From positions 806,001 to 870,000 of the forward strand of contig NZ_CP042325.1 of NCBI RefSeq assembly GCF_007904105.1: a stretch of DNA of 64,000 bases, in the 5' to 3' direction. This DNA is from Corynebacterium sp. sy039 (GTDB lineage Bacteria > Actinomycetota > Actinomycetes > Mycobacteriales > Mycobacteriaceae). The position numbers and the translations under genes were made by a program. Every line of letters begins with the position of its first letter. Position 1 is the first letter of the stretch. Below are positions 40,030 to 49,530 of this stretch, in pieces. The notes under the pieces were generated by a model that saw only the letters and a program-made list of their open reading frames with translations, was not told where the DNA came from and did no database searches.

Positions 40030-42096
40030 TTAGTTATGATAATTGGCTGGTCTATGCGTTATGACCCCAGTTCTTAGGTGTTTGGGTACAGGTGCGATGC
40101 TAAGAATATGTGCGACATCGCAGAATGGGTCGAGTCGGATGTAGTTATGCGCACTCCAAGTGAAATGCTGCTTGGTCACTAGATCGTAGACCGCAAAACT
40201 GTGGTCCTTATTCTCTGGTTGACCAAGCGCTGATAGATCAAGGCTTAGGGTGGTTTCTTGTGCGTGGTGTGGATCGAGATTCACTACCACGATAATCGCG
40301 TTTCCTGTGACAGGATCGACTTTAGAATACGCCAGGATATTGTCATTATCGGTGTGGTGGAAGTGCAATACCCGAAGTTGTTGCAATGCTGGGTGGTCAC
40401 GTCGAATCTGGTTCAGTAATTGAATGAATGGTTCTAGTGAATCCCCGTTGCGTCGTGCAGTGGCAAAATCACGTGGGCGTAGCTCAAATTTTTCGCTGTC
40501 AAGATATTCTTCACTACCCGGAGCAACAGCGGTGTGTTCATAAAGCTCATAACCAGAATACACACCCCATAATGGTGATAATGTTGCTGCTAAGACTGCT
40601 CGAATAGCAAATATAGCTCGACCGCCATGCTGTAAGCTTGCATGTAAAATATCTGGTGTGTTCACAAAAAGATGAGGACGTGATACATCAGCCATTGCCG
40701 TTATCTCTCGAGCAAATTGCTCTACCTCGGCTTTTGTTACTTTCCAGGTGAAATATGTATAAGACTGTGAGAATCCTGCTTTTGCTAAACCATACAGGCG
40801 TGCTGGTCTGGTAAAGGCTTCAGCAAGGAAAATGACCTCAGGGTTGTTGCGATGAATCCGCGAAATCAGCCATGCCCAAAAGTTAGTTGGTTTAGTATGA
40901 GGATTATCTACTCGGAAAGTACGCACCCCACGATCAACCCAGAATTGTACGATGCGCAGCAATTCTTCATAAATTGCTGTTGGTGCGTTATCAAAATTCA
41001 GGGGATAAATGTCTTGGTATTTCTTAGGTGGATTTTCTGCGTAGGCAATCGTTCCGTCGGCAAGAATAGTGAAAAATTCCGGGTGGGTTTGTGCCCACGG
41101 GTGATCGGGTGCAGCTTGGAACGCGAGATCAAGAGCAATCTCTAATCCAAGTGATGTGGCAGTATCGAGTAAAAATTGAAAATCCTCAAGGGTTCCCAGT
41201 TCCGGATGCACGCTATCATGCCCGCCGGCAACAGAACCAATTGCCCACGGGGATCCCACATCTGTTGGCTGTGCGACGAGCGTATTATTTTTTCCTTTAC
41301 GATTGACCGCACCAATAGGGTGAATCGGCGGAAAATAAACAGTATCAAAACCCATATCTGCTACGCGCTTGAGTGCTTGAGCAGTGCTACGGAAGGTGCC
41401 ATGAATGGGGTTTCCTTGATCATCCCAACCCCCAGTAGAGCGAGGAAAAAGCTCATACCAGGAGCTAAAAAGCGCTTTTTTGCGTTCGACGAGCACCTGT
41501 TGGCTTGGTGCGGCAGATACTAAATCCCGCAGAGGATAGGCACGAATAAGCTCAAGAATTGGTTGGGCGAGTGCAACGGATAGTTTCTCAGCTACGGGTT
41601 GTGCGGAAAGGAGAAGTTGTGCGACGGAAAGGAGCGTGTCTTTTTCCTGTGCTGTGTGGGTTAATTGTGCAGTGCGTTGAAAAAGTTGAGCCCCTGTTGC
41701 CCAGTCATTGGCTAGTTCTTCGTTGTTTTGTCTTGCTTGCGCTTTTTTAGTTATGGCATTGCGCCAGGTTGCCATTGGATCTGACCATGCTTCTATCTGA
41801 AAAGACCAGATACCCATGACATCTGGAACAAAGCCACTATGCATTCGATCAACATCGACAGGATCACGATAAAAACTTTGAGTAAGTTCTGTGCTATCAC
41901 GTGTTGAATCTGCAGGAGGAGTAATGCGCAGTGTGGCATTGATACAGTCATGTCCTTCACGCCAGATAAGAGCACTGATAGGAATATACTCACCAACCAC
42001 GGCTTTTGCTGCAACTGTGCCGTGGGCGATAGTGGGGTGGATGTCGTCGATAGCAAGGCGGGGAAAAGAGGTGAGGCTTGGAGACTGAGTGGACAA
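40030..42096 (-). CDS. glgE: Alpha-1,4-glucan:maltose-1-phosphate maltosyltransferase
   Basis: 688-residue GH13 enzyme that extends alpha-glucan from maltose-1-phosphate, a route specific to actinobacteria and their relatives. The nucleophile Asp is in RTFRVDNPHTKP near residue 395 and the acid/base Glu in FLAEAFTRP near 422, close to the characterised GlgE positions. Strong ribosome-binding site GAGGAG before ATG 42096, and a -10 TAAACT (minus strand, 42133-42138) about 36 nt upstream. With glgB it forms the alpha-glucan operon; the TreS and maltokinase partners are not in this window. Confidence 0.97.
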   Translation of the reverse strand: MSTQSPSLTSFPRLAIDDIHPTIAHGTVAAKAVVGEYIPISALIWREGHDCINATLRITPPADSTRDSTELTQSFYRDPVDVDRMHSGFVPDVMGIWSFQIEAWSDPMATWRNAITKKAQARQNNEELANDWATGAQLFQRTAQLTHTAQEKDTLLSVAQLLLSAQPVAEKLSVALAQPILELIRAYPLRDLVSAAPSQQVLVERKKALFSSWYELFPRSTGGWDDQGNPIHGTFRSTAQALKRVADMGFDTVYFPPIHPIGAVNRKGKNNTLVAQPTDVGSPWAIGSVAGGHDSVHPELGTLEDFQFLLDTATSLGLEIALDLAFQAAPDHPWAQTHPEFFTILADGTIAYAENPPKKYQDIYPLNFDNAPTAIYEELLRIVQFWVDRGVRTFRVDNPHTKPTNFWAWLISRIHRNNPEVIFLAEAFTRPARLYGLAKAGFSQSYTYFTWKVTKAEVEQFAREITAMADVSRPHLFVNTPDILHASLQHGGRAIFAIRAVLAATLSPLWGVYSGYELYEHTAVAPGSEEYLDSEKFELRPRDFATARRNGDSLEPFIQLLNQIRRDHPALQQLRVLHFHHTDNDNILAYSKVDPVTGNAIIVVVNLDPHHAQETTLSLDLSALGQPENKDHSFAVYDLVTKQHFTWSAHNYIRLDPFCDVAHILSIAPVPKHLRTGVITHRPANYHN

Positions 42097-42132
42097 GTTG
42101 GTGGCTCCTCATCATAGATTGCTTTGTCACTA

Positions 42133-42138
42133 AGTTTA
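42133..42138 (-). promoter_or_regulatory. -10 element of the glgE-glgB operon
   Basis: TAAACT on the minus strand, giving a leader of about 30 nt with a GAGGAG ribosome-binding site. Confidence 0.4.
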
Positions 42139-42234
42139 CCTGTGTCACTCACACAGATGCAGTACTTTATCCACAATGATTAGAGATAGATGCGTTAGCG
42201 TGCTGGATAAGCCAGAATGGAAGAGGAAGACGCA

Positions 42235-43131
42235 ATGCCAGAACAGTCACAACAGTCAGAAATGTCGGGGATAGTGGGAATGTATAAGCACGATACAGAT
42301 AATGAGCACAGCGATCGTAATCCAGACTTGCTTATAGACTTTGAGAATGTATCTTTTATCCGTTCTGGCAAGGCTCTGTTGGAATCGGTGACCTGGCAGG
42401 TAGAACTCGATGAACGCTGGGTTATCCTCGGGCCAAATGGCGCTGGTAAAACTACGCTTATTCGCTTGGCAGCAGCAGAAGAATTTCCTTCAGCTGGTCG
42501 GGCATGGCTGATGGGGGAGCGTATCGGCAAAACTGATATGCGTGATCTACGTACGATGATTGGGCTTTCTTCTGCTGCAGTCGCCAGTCGGATAGCGCCG
42601 GAAGAAAAAGTCACTGATCTGGTTATTTCTGCAGGTTATGCCATTCTTGGTCGGTGGCGTGAAGAGTATAGTGAACCAGATTTTGCGCAAACCCTCCAGG
42701 TGCTAGAGCGTGTTGGCGCTTTGCATTTGGTCGATCGCAATTGGGGAACACTTAGCGAAGGAGAGCGCAAGCGTGTGCTTGTAGCACGTGCCTTGATGAC
42801 TAACCCAGAATTATTGCTTCTCGACGAACCGGCTTCGGGTATGGATCTGGGGGGTCGTGAGGATCTGGTGGGATACCTCAGCGAACTTGCTCTTGATCCT
42901 GATGCACCAGCAATGGTGATGATTACTCATCATGTGGAAGAAATACCTGATGGTTTTACCCACGCCCTTTTGCTTGATGAAGGCACTGTAGTGGCACAAG
43001 GTTTGATAGATGATGTGCTCACTGATGAGAATCTTTCTCGTGCGTTTCATCAGCAGATGAGGATCGATAAGATTGATGGGCGCTATTTCGCGCGCCGAGC
43101 GCGACAAGGTGGTTCACATCGGGCTGTTTAG
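42235..43131 (+). CDS. ABC transporter ATP-binding protein
   Basis: 298-residue ATPase with Walker A GPNGAGKTTLIRLAA, signature LSEGERKRVLVARAL, Walker B LLLLDEPASGMDL and switch His in MITHHVEEI. No membrane partner lies beside it, so the transported substrate is unknown; the sequence type (stand-alone, molybdenum/metal or ModF-like) could act outside transport. ATG 42235 has GAGGAAGA upstream; an ATG at 42217 is less well served. It is divergent from glgE and followed after 31 bp by a NUDIX gene. Confidence 0.88.
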   Translation: MPEQSQQSEMSGIVGMYKHDTDNEHSDRNPDLLIDFENVSFIRSGKALLESVTWQVELDERWVILGPNGAGKTTLIRLAAAEEFPSAGRAWLMGERIGKTDMRDLRTMIGLSSAAVASRIAPEEKVTDLVISAGYAILGRWREEYSEPDFAQTLQVLERVGALHLVDRNWGTLSEGERKRVLVARALMTNPELLLLDEPASGMDLGGREDLVGYLSELALDPDAPAMVMITHHVEEIPDGFTHALLLDEGTVVAQGLIDDVLTDENLSRAFHQQMRIDKIDGRYFARRARQGGSHRAV

Positions 43132-43162
43132 GAATTAGGAAAGGAAGAAGGGGCACGGCATT

Positions 43163-43960
43163 ATGCCTCCGATAGTTGAGGGTCTTGGCGGTAGAAAACT
43201 TGCGGTTACCGTGTTGATACTTCGTGATACCGCAGCAGGGTTAGAGGTTTTTGTCCAAGAGCGTGTCTCATCTATGCCTACTTTTCCTAATACTACGGTA
43301 TTTCCTGGTGGCGGTGTAGATCCTCGTGACTTAGAAGAACCTATGGATCAGGTGCATAATACGTGGGGCGGTCCGGATCTAGATTTTTGGTCCCAGTCAC
43401 TTAAAGTCGATAAGCGGATGGCGCGAGGCTTAGTATGTGGTGCTGCACGTGAACTTTTTGAGGAAACAGGAACCTTATTGGCTGGTCATGTGGGTGGTGC
43501 ACCGGTACAAGATGCTACTCCGTATCATCCACAGCGGCTTGCTTTAGAAAGTCATCGGCTTTCTTTATCTCAGGTTTTGGCACGTAATCAACTGGTACTG
43601 CGCACTGATTTGCTATATCCCTTTGCGCGATGGGTGAGTGCTCCGACGGATGAGCATCAATTTGATGTCTATAGTTTTTTGGCGACGGCACCTGATGGGC
43701 AAGAACCTGATGGAAATACCCGAGAAGCTGCGTCGACTGGCTGGTTTACTCCTGATCTTATCCTTGATGGGTGGCGTGCAGGATTATTGCAGTTGGTGAT
43801 TCCAACGTGGGCACAATTGCTCCACTTAAGCCATTTTCATAGTGTAGAAGAAGCGTTTGAGGCAGCCAAAGAGATTGATATTGCTCCTGTGATTGGTGAT
43901 CCTGTTGATGATCCTCGGTATTATGAGTTTTTTCATGTCAAGCCGCCTAAACGCTTCTGA
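43163..43960 (+). CDS. NUDIX hydrolase
   Basis: 265-residue hydrolase of nucleoside-diphosphate-linked compounds. The NUDIX box region is VFPGGGVDPRD followed after a ~60-residue insertion by CGAARELFEETGTL, with the metal-binding REL-EE-TG core near residues 93-105. The insertion between GGG and the REXXEE helix is longer than in minimal NUDIX enzymes and typical of the ~260-residue CoA-pyrophosphatase-like group. Substrate unknown. Confidence 0.85.
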   Translation: MPPIVEGLGGRKLAVTVLILRDTAAGLEVFVQERVSSMPTFPNTTVFPGGGVDPRDLEEPMDQVHNTWGGPDLDFWSQSLKVDKRMARGLVCGAARELFEETGTLLAGHVGGAPVQDATPYHPQRLALESHRLSLSQVLARNQLVLRTDLLYPFARWVSAPTDEHQFDVYSFLATAPDGQEPDGNTREAASTGWFTPDLILDGWRAGLLQLVIPTWAQLLHLSHFHSVEEAFEAAKEIDIAPVIGDPVDDPRYYEFFHVKPPKRF

Positions 43961-43999
43961 AGTGGCGTCGTTAGTGCGCTCTCACTGCCCAAGGGAAAA

Positions 44000-44018
44000 T
44001 TAGGTTAGACTAAAAAGA
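44000..44018 (+). promoter_or_regulatory. DtxR-like box and -10 element before etfBA
   Basis: TTAGGTTAG followed by ACTAA matches 14 of 19 positions of the DtxR consensus (left half perfect, right half poor). TAGACT (44006-44011) inside it could be the -10 of etfB, so binding would block the promoter. Alternatively the similarity is by chance and only the -10 is real. Confidence 0.4.
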
Positions 44019-44056
44019 AGAAAATATAAAGAGAAACGATTAGGAAAAGGAAATAT

Positions 44057-44851
44057 ATGCCCGCAATTGTGGTTTTGGTAAAAAATGTTCCTGATACGTG
44101 GTCTACGCGAACTCTTGAGGATGATTTCACCCTCAATCGCAGTGATGTTGATGAGACAATCGACGAAATCAATGAGTTCGCTGTGGAACAAGCCTTAAGA
44201 GTCCGAGAATCAAACCCTGATGCTGGGTACACTGTGGTGACATTATCTGCAGGTGGCGCATCCGCAGAAGAAGCATTGCGCAAAGCATTGGCGATGGGGG
44301 CAGATTCTGCAGTATTGCTTAACGACGAACAGCTTGCCGGTTCAGATATTTTAGGTACCGCATGGGCGCTATCCAATGCGCTCAATACCATTGCCGATAT
44401 TGAGCTTATCGTGTGCGGTGCAGCATCTTCTGATGGGGCTGCGGGTGCTTTGCCAGGTATTTTGGCAGAATATCGACAGCAACCGGCACTTACTCATCTG
44501 CGTCAGATGAGCGTGCATAATGGCGTTATCACAGCTGTGCGTAACACTAATGATGGCGACTATGAATTAGAAGCACCATTACCAGCTATTGTCTCTATTA
44601 CTGACAAAGCAGATAAGCCACGATTCCCGAACTTCAAGGGCATTTTGGCTGCGAAAAAAGCAGAAATAACGCACCTTGATCTGGCAAGCATTGGTGTGGC
44701 TGCCCAACAGGTTGGATTGGCTCATTCTGCAACTGTGGTCACTGCTGCCAATACACGTCCGCAACGCCAAGGTGGTGAGCTGATTCGAGGCAATGCTCAA
44801 GAGCTTGCGAATAGAATTGCTGATTATTTAGAGGCAGAAAAACTCATTTAA
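44057..44851 (+). CDS. etfB: Electron transfer flavoprotein beta subunit
   Basis: 264-residue FAD/AMP-binding subunit that passes electrons from acyl-CoA and related dehydrogenases to the respiratory chain through ETF-QO. The ETF-beta fold is shown by VVLVKNVPDTWS at the start, EINEFAVEQALR, GADSAVLL and the PALTHLR and SITDKADKPRFPNFKGILAAKK segments. It starts with AGGAAA upstream and is followed by etfA after 45 bp. Confidence 0.95.
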   Translation: MPAIVVLVKNVPDTWSTRTLEDDFTLNRSDVDETIDEINEFAVEQALRVRESNPDAGYTVVTLSAGGASAEEALRKALAMGADSAVLLNDEQLAGSDILGTAWALSNALNTIADIELIVCGAASSDGAAGALPGILAEYRQQPALTHLRQMSVHNGVITAVRNTNDGDYELEAPLPAIVSITDKADKPRFPNFKGILAAKKAEITHLDLASIGVAAQQVGLAHSATVVTAANTRPQRQGGELIRGNAQELANRIADYLEAEKLI

Positions 44852-44896
44852 GACATTCGTATTGTATTAGCTCTTACCAATAAATAAGGATTGATT

Positions 44897-45862
44897 ATGT
44901 CTTTTGCATATGTTCTCGTCGAACAGCATAATGGCGCTCTTGCACCAACTACTGCTGAACTTATTAGCCAGGCTAAGGTATTTGGCAGTGTCAGTGCCGT
45001 AGTACTTGGCAACGCTACTATCGCGCCCGAGCTGGTTGCGGAACTTGGTGCACTTGGTGCCGATAGCGTAATGGGTGCGATTGTTCCGGATCTTGATTCT
45101 CGTTTGATCGTGCCACAGGTGAACGCACTTCACGCACTGGCTGCGCAAACCCCAGCTCCAATCATTCTTTCCGCCGGCGCAGATACTAATGAAATCGCTG
45201 GTAGACTTGCTGCTCGTCTTGCCTCAGGCGTGCTTTTCGACGTTGTCGCTATCAATGCTGATCGCAGTGCGAGCATGTCTATTTTTGGAGATACTATTGC
45301 CGTTTCAGCAGCAGTGGGTGGCAATAGCCCTATCTATACTCTTCGCCCTGGTACTCAGGATTTGGCAGCAACGACCGTGGCTGCCGGTGCTGCAGTTTAT
45401 AACGAGTTCGAGCTGCCACCAGCACAGAATACAGAAGTAACCGTGAAGTCTTATACCCCGGCTGTGCATGGGGATCGCCCTGAGCTTACTCAAGCTAAGG
45501 TGGTCGTCGCAGGTGGACGAGGTATGGACAGTGCAGAAAATTTTGGTGCTATCGTAGAACCGCTTGCCGACGTGCTGGGAGGCGCAGTAGGGGCCACCCG
45601 TGATGCAGTTGATTTGGGATATTATCCTGCCACATTCCAAGTTGGGCAGACTGGTGTGAGTGTATCACCTGATCTTTATATTGGGTTAGGAATTTCTGGT
45701 GCTATTCAACATACCTCGGGTATGCAGACCGCGAAGAAAATTATTGTTATCAACAATGATGAAGAAGCTCCTTTCTTTGCGATCGCTGATCTAGGCGTTG
45801 TAGGAGATGCACAAGAAATTGCTCCTTTGCTTACGGAAGAATTAGCAAAGCGCAAAGGCTAA
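44897..45862 (+). CDS. etfA: Electron transfer flavoprotein alpha subunit
   Basis: 321-residue FAD-binding partner of EtfB. The C-terminal FAD domain carries VVAGGRGMDSAENF, GGAVGATRDAVDLGYYP, QVGQTGVSVSPDLYIGLGISGAIQH and the final IIVINNDEEAPFF. ATG 44897 (SFAYVLVEQHNG) has AAGGA upstream; a TTG at 44891 is rejected. A bidirectional terminator follows the stop. Confidence 0.95.
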   Translation: MSFAYVLVEQHNGALAPTTAELISQAKVFGSVSAVVLGNATIAPELVAELGALGADSVMGAIVPDLDSRLIVPQVNALHALAAQTPAPIILSAGADTNEIAGRLAARLASGVLFDVVAINADRSASMSIFGDTIAVSAAVGGNSPIYTLRPGTQDLAATTVAAGAAVYNEFELPPAQNTEVTVKSYTPAVHGDRPELTQAKVVVAGGRGMDSAENFGAIVEPLADVLGGAVGATRDAVDLGYYPATFQVGQTGVSVSPDLYIGLGISGAIQHTSGMQTAKKIIVINNDEEAPFFAIADLGVVGDAQEIAPLLTEELAKRKG

Positions 45863-45870
45863 AACAGTAT

Positions 45871-45900
45871 AAAAGCGGTAGCAAGTCAGCTACCGCTTTT
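45871..45900. terminator. Bidirectional terminator between etfA and the S9 peptidase
   Basis: Perfect 12-bp stem AAAAGCGGTAGC/GCTACCGCTTTT with a 6-nt loop; A-run on one side and T-run on the other serve both convergent genes. Confidence 0.9.
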
Positions 45901-45921
45901 ATTATGATTGCAGCTTAAACG

Positions 45922-48193
45922 CTAGTCGCTATCAGATTTGCGCAATTGTTCATCGAGCCAGGTGTATTCCATAGCATCAATGTGGGCACTTTGGGTATAG
46001 TCTGCTGCACCGTTATGGCCTCCCTCTACATTTTCATAATATGTAACAGGCTGACCAGCATCTTCTAGTGCCGCTGCGAAGAGACGAGCATGGCCTGGGT
46101 GTACTCGATCGTCTTTTGTGGAGCTCGTGATAAACGCTGGTGGGTATGCACGTTTTTCTCTAGCTACGACATGGTGGACGGGGGAGTATTTCTCCAGTAC
46201 GGCACGTTCTTCTGGTTTATCGGGGTCGCCATATTCAGCAATCCAGCTATTACCTGCTAGCCAGGTGTGGTAGCGCAGCATATCTGTTAGTGGTACTTCG
46301 ATAAGCGCAGCGCCAAAAGTCTCTGGGTACTGAGTAAGGGCAGTTGCTGTTAGTAGACCACCATTAGAACCACCTTGAATACCCACTTGATCTTTGGTGG
46401 CATAACCGCGCGCCACGATATCTTCTAGCACGGCTTTGTGATCCTCAAAGGCTTTATTGCGATTTGTTTTTGCTGCATTACTATGCCAGTCGGGACCAAA
46501 CTCGCCTCCGCCACGGATATTTGCCAAAACATAGAGATTGCCTTTTTCTAACCAAGCTCGACCTCGGTAGGAGCTGTATTCAGGAGTATAGGCCACCTCA
46601 AATCCACCATAGGCATACACCAAGGTTGGTACCGGTTTATCAGTGAACTTACCTGTGATGAAGTAGGGAACCTTAGTGCCATCAGCGCTTGTTGCCCAGT
46701 GCTGTCGAGTTTCCATTCCTTGAGCATCAAAAAGTTTATCCTGGTGCTTAAGCGGCTTATTAGGGTCATAATCCGAGGATCCGTTATCTACTTCTTTTGA
46801 GATCTAGTCGGAAGAATGAATTAGGAGTAAGGAAGTTGCTGCTGCTTAACCACACTTCATCGGTGTCGTCGGTTGTAGCATACACACTGCTTGTGGATTT
46901 CTCAGGTAGTTTGAGTTGCTTTAGTTGTGCAGTAGGGTCGTCAAGCGGAGCGTACTCGATGGCAGTAGAAACATCAGTTAAATGGGTGATGAGGAGATAG
47001 TTTTTGGTGAAGCTGATGTCTTCGAGGCTGCTTCGTTCGTCGGGAGCATAAATAAGTTTGGGTGTTGCTGTTCCTGCCATGACGTCGTCAAATTTCGCTA
47101 CTCCGAGTGCGCCACCGGGAATACCTTTGTACTCGCTGCGAGGTTTGATGAATAACCATTCATTTACTATCCATGTGTCGGCGTCGGTAGGCACGGGAAC
47201 TTGCTTGAAATCGCCGCTTTGATCATCAGAGGTATCGTAGAACGTTTCTGAATTGTAGAAGTCTATGCTCCGATAAGCAAAGGTGCGTTCATAGCCAGGG
47301 GTGGCGTCGTGATATGCGTGGGTAGAAAGATCCTCGGTATCGATGGAGTAGTATTCTTGAGCATCCTCCATGCGTTGTCCGCGTTTCCAGATAAAGGTTT
47401 TAGCTGGATAACCTGATAATGTCGTAGAGTTTTCGAGTTGATCGGTGCCAAAGAAAATCGTATCTTTGTCAATCCACGATACTGAGGTTTTTCCTTCTGG
47501 GATGTTAAAAGGACTATCAGTAACAAACTCTTTTTTCTCCAGGTCGTATTCTTTGATAACCACCGCGTCTGATCCACCTGGGGATAATTTAATTAGAGCG
47601 CGGTCATAGGTGGGGTAACGTACTTCAGCACCTTTCCATACCCATGACATATTATCTTTTTCCGCCAGCTTATCGACGTCAATCAGCACTTCCCATTTTG
47701 GTGAATCGCTGGTATAACTTTCCAGGGTTGTGGTGCGCCAAATGCCGCGAGGGTGGTTGTCATCTGTCCAGAAGTTATAGAGTTTATCGCCACGACGAAC
47801 AACATAAGGAATCTGTGAGTCATTTTTAGAAACATCGAGGAGTTTTTCTTTTGTTTCACTAAACTCTTTGGAATGTGTGAGCGCATCTTCTGTCTTTTTA
47901 TTATGCGCTTGGACCCATTCCAATGCTTGAGGGGATTCGATGTCGGTGAGGTACTCTTGGTTTGGCTGTGGGTAAGGACCGGTTTCTGCATTCCATAATG
48001 GAGTGTAATCCGCAGGGGTGGGTTCATTCATTTTTTCTGCTTTAGTTGCTTCATCTGTTGTAGTGGGGCTAGCAGCATGAGTGGAATCTTTTTGACCAGG
48101 TGGACTGCACGCACTAAGACCAAGTCCCAGGCATAATGCTGTTGCTGTTGCAATGAGGGGACGCGAGATAGCGCCCGTAATTAGTTTCTGCAT
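45922..48193 (-). pseudogene. Prolyl-oligopeptidase-family lipoprotein (S9 peptidase), frameshifted
   Basis: One gene split in two frames. The 5' part (48193-46784, 469 residues) has a lipoprotein signal peptide with lipobox LSAC (C29) and an S9 N-terminal beta-propeller; the 3' part (45922-46716) has the alpha/beta hydrolase with GGSNGG nucleophile, a catalytic Asp in TKDDRVHPGH and His in EGGHNG. The 5' frame breaks after residue DLK at AAAA (plus strand TTTT, 46795-46798); removing one base gives KEVDNGSSDYDPNKPLKHQ and joins the two halves without a gap. The intact enzyme would be a membrane-anchored serine peptidase of about 755 residues. As written it would be inactive. Promoter TAAACT (48236-48241) and an AAGGAG ribosome-binding site are intact. 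Confidence 0.85.
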
Positions 48194-48374
48194 AGAGGCT
48201 CCTTCGCATGAAGAACAACATCAATGGTGAAGATAAGTTTAACACTGTTTCTATAGTTTTATAGATAATTGGTAAAATTATTTCATAATTGAGTTACAAG
48301 AAATAAGCTGTGTATCCTAAATTCGCAGATCTCAATGAGACAAAAATGAAAGCGACAAAGGGGTTACTCGAGCA

Positions 48375-49508
48375 ATGTCACATTACTTCGACCATGCAGC
48401 AACATCACCCATGCGTGAGGTCGCAAAGCAAGCATGGCTTGAGGCAGCAAGCGCAGTTAATCCAGCAAGCCAATACACTTCCGGACGCAAGGCACGCAGT
48501 ATCGTCGATAATGCTCGGGAAGACATTGCAGCTGTACTCGGTTGTGAACCAATTGAAGTCATTTTTACTGCTTCAGGAACGGAAGCCAACAATATCGGTG
48601 TAATAGGACAATGGCTTGCTCGCACAGGCGGACAAGGTGGCAGAATAATTACCAGTGCCATAGAACATCCAGCCGTACTGACGAGTGCACAATATGCCCA
48701 GAAATTCGGAGCTATTCATGAAGAACTCGCGGTATCTCCACACGGCATTGTTACTCACTTCGACGCTCTGGATACCCCAGCTGATGTAGCTGCTTGTATG
48801 TGGGCAAATAATGAAACCGGTGCACTACAGCCCGTAGCAGAAGTAATCGAGCGAGCACAGCAAACCAATACACCCGTGCACATTGACGCAGTGCAGGTAG
48901 CGGGAAAAATCCCCATTAACTTTCAGGAATTAGGGGCGACAACACTTGCTGCTAGTGGTCATAAATTCGGTGGTCCACGCAGTGGTGGCATTTTGCTCGC
49001 TCGACGTTCCCCAGCGCCAGCTGCCATTATTCATGGTGGCGGACAAGAACGCGGGATACGATCAGGGACAGTGGATGCAGCTACTGCTAGCGCACTCGCT
49101 GCAGCTTTGATTGAAGCAACTCAAGAGATCGACGTGCAGCATAGACATCTGAGTGCATTGCGTACGCAACTAAAAGAAGCCATCACTACTCAGATTGATG
49201 ACGTCATTTTCCATACTCCAGAAAATTCATTGGCGTCGCATCTGTATATGTCTTTTCCCGGTGCAGAAGGCGATAGCTTAATTATGTTGCTGGATGCACA
49301 AGGAATTGAAGCCTCTACTGGATCGGCGTGCCATAACGGAGTAAATAGACCAAGCTCAGTGCTACTTGCAGCAGGGATAGATCCTGCGACAGCACGATCC
49401 ACCCTACGTCTGACCATGGGCTACACCACGACACAAGCCGATATTCACGCGCTCATTGCTGTGCTACCTGATATTGTTGCGCGCGCTCGACGCGCTGGCA
49501 TGGCATAA
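48375..49508 (+). CDS. iscS: Cysteine desulfurase
   Basis: 377-residue class V PLP enzyme (NifS/IscS type) that releases sulfur from cysteine for tRNA thiolation and Fe-S clusters. PLP Lys197 in ASGHKFGGPRSGG and the persulfide Cys319 in GSACHNG are present. ATG 48375 follows AAAGGGG at a long distance. mnmA lies 1.2 kb downstream, and this pair is conserved in actinobacteria, so it probably supplies sulfur for MnmA. Confidence 0.95.
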   Translation: MSHYFDHAATSPMREVAKQAWLEAASAVNPASQYTSGRKARSIVDNAREDIAAVLGCEPIEVIFTASGTEANNIGVIGQWLARTGGQGGRIITSAIEHPAVLTSAQYAQKFGAIHEELAVSPHGIVTHFDALDTPADVAACMWANNETGALQPVAEVIERAQQTNTPVHIDAVQVAGKIPINFQELGATTLAASGHKFGGPRSGGILLARRSPAPAAIIHGGGQERGIRSGTVDAATASALAAALIEATQEIDVQHRHLSALRTQLKEAITTQIDDVIFHTPENSLASHLYMSFPGAEGDSLIMLLDAQGIEASTGSACHNGVNRPSSVLLAAGIDPATARSTLRLTMGYTTTQADIHALIAVLPDIVARARRAGMA

Positions 49509-49530
49509 GAACTGCTCGATAATTCTTATG
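49504..49530. terminator. Hairpin between convergent iscS and the spermidine-synthase-like gene
   Basis: 8-bp A/T-rich stem CATAAGAA/TTCTTATG with an 11-nt loop, overlapping the ends of both genes. No U-run. Confidence 0.3.
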
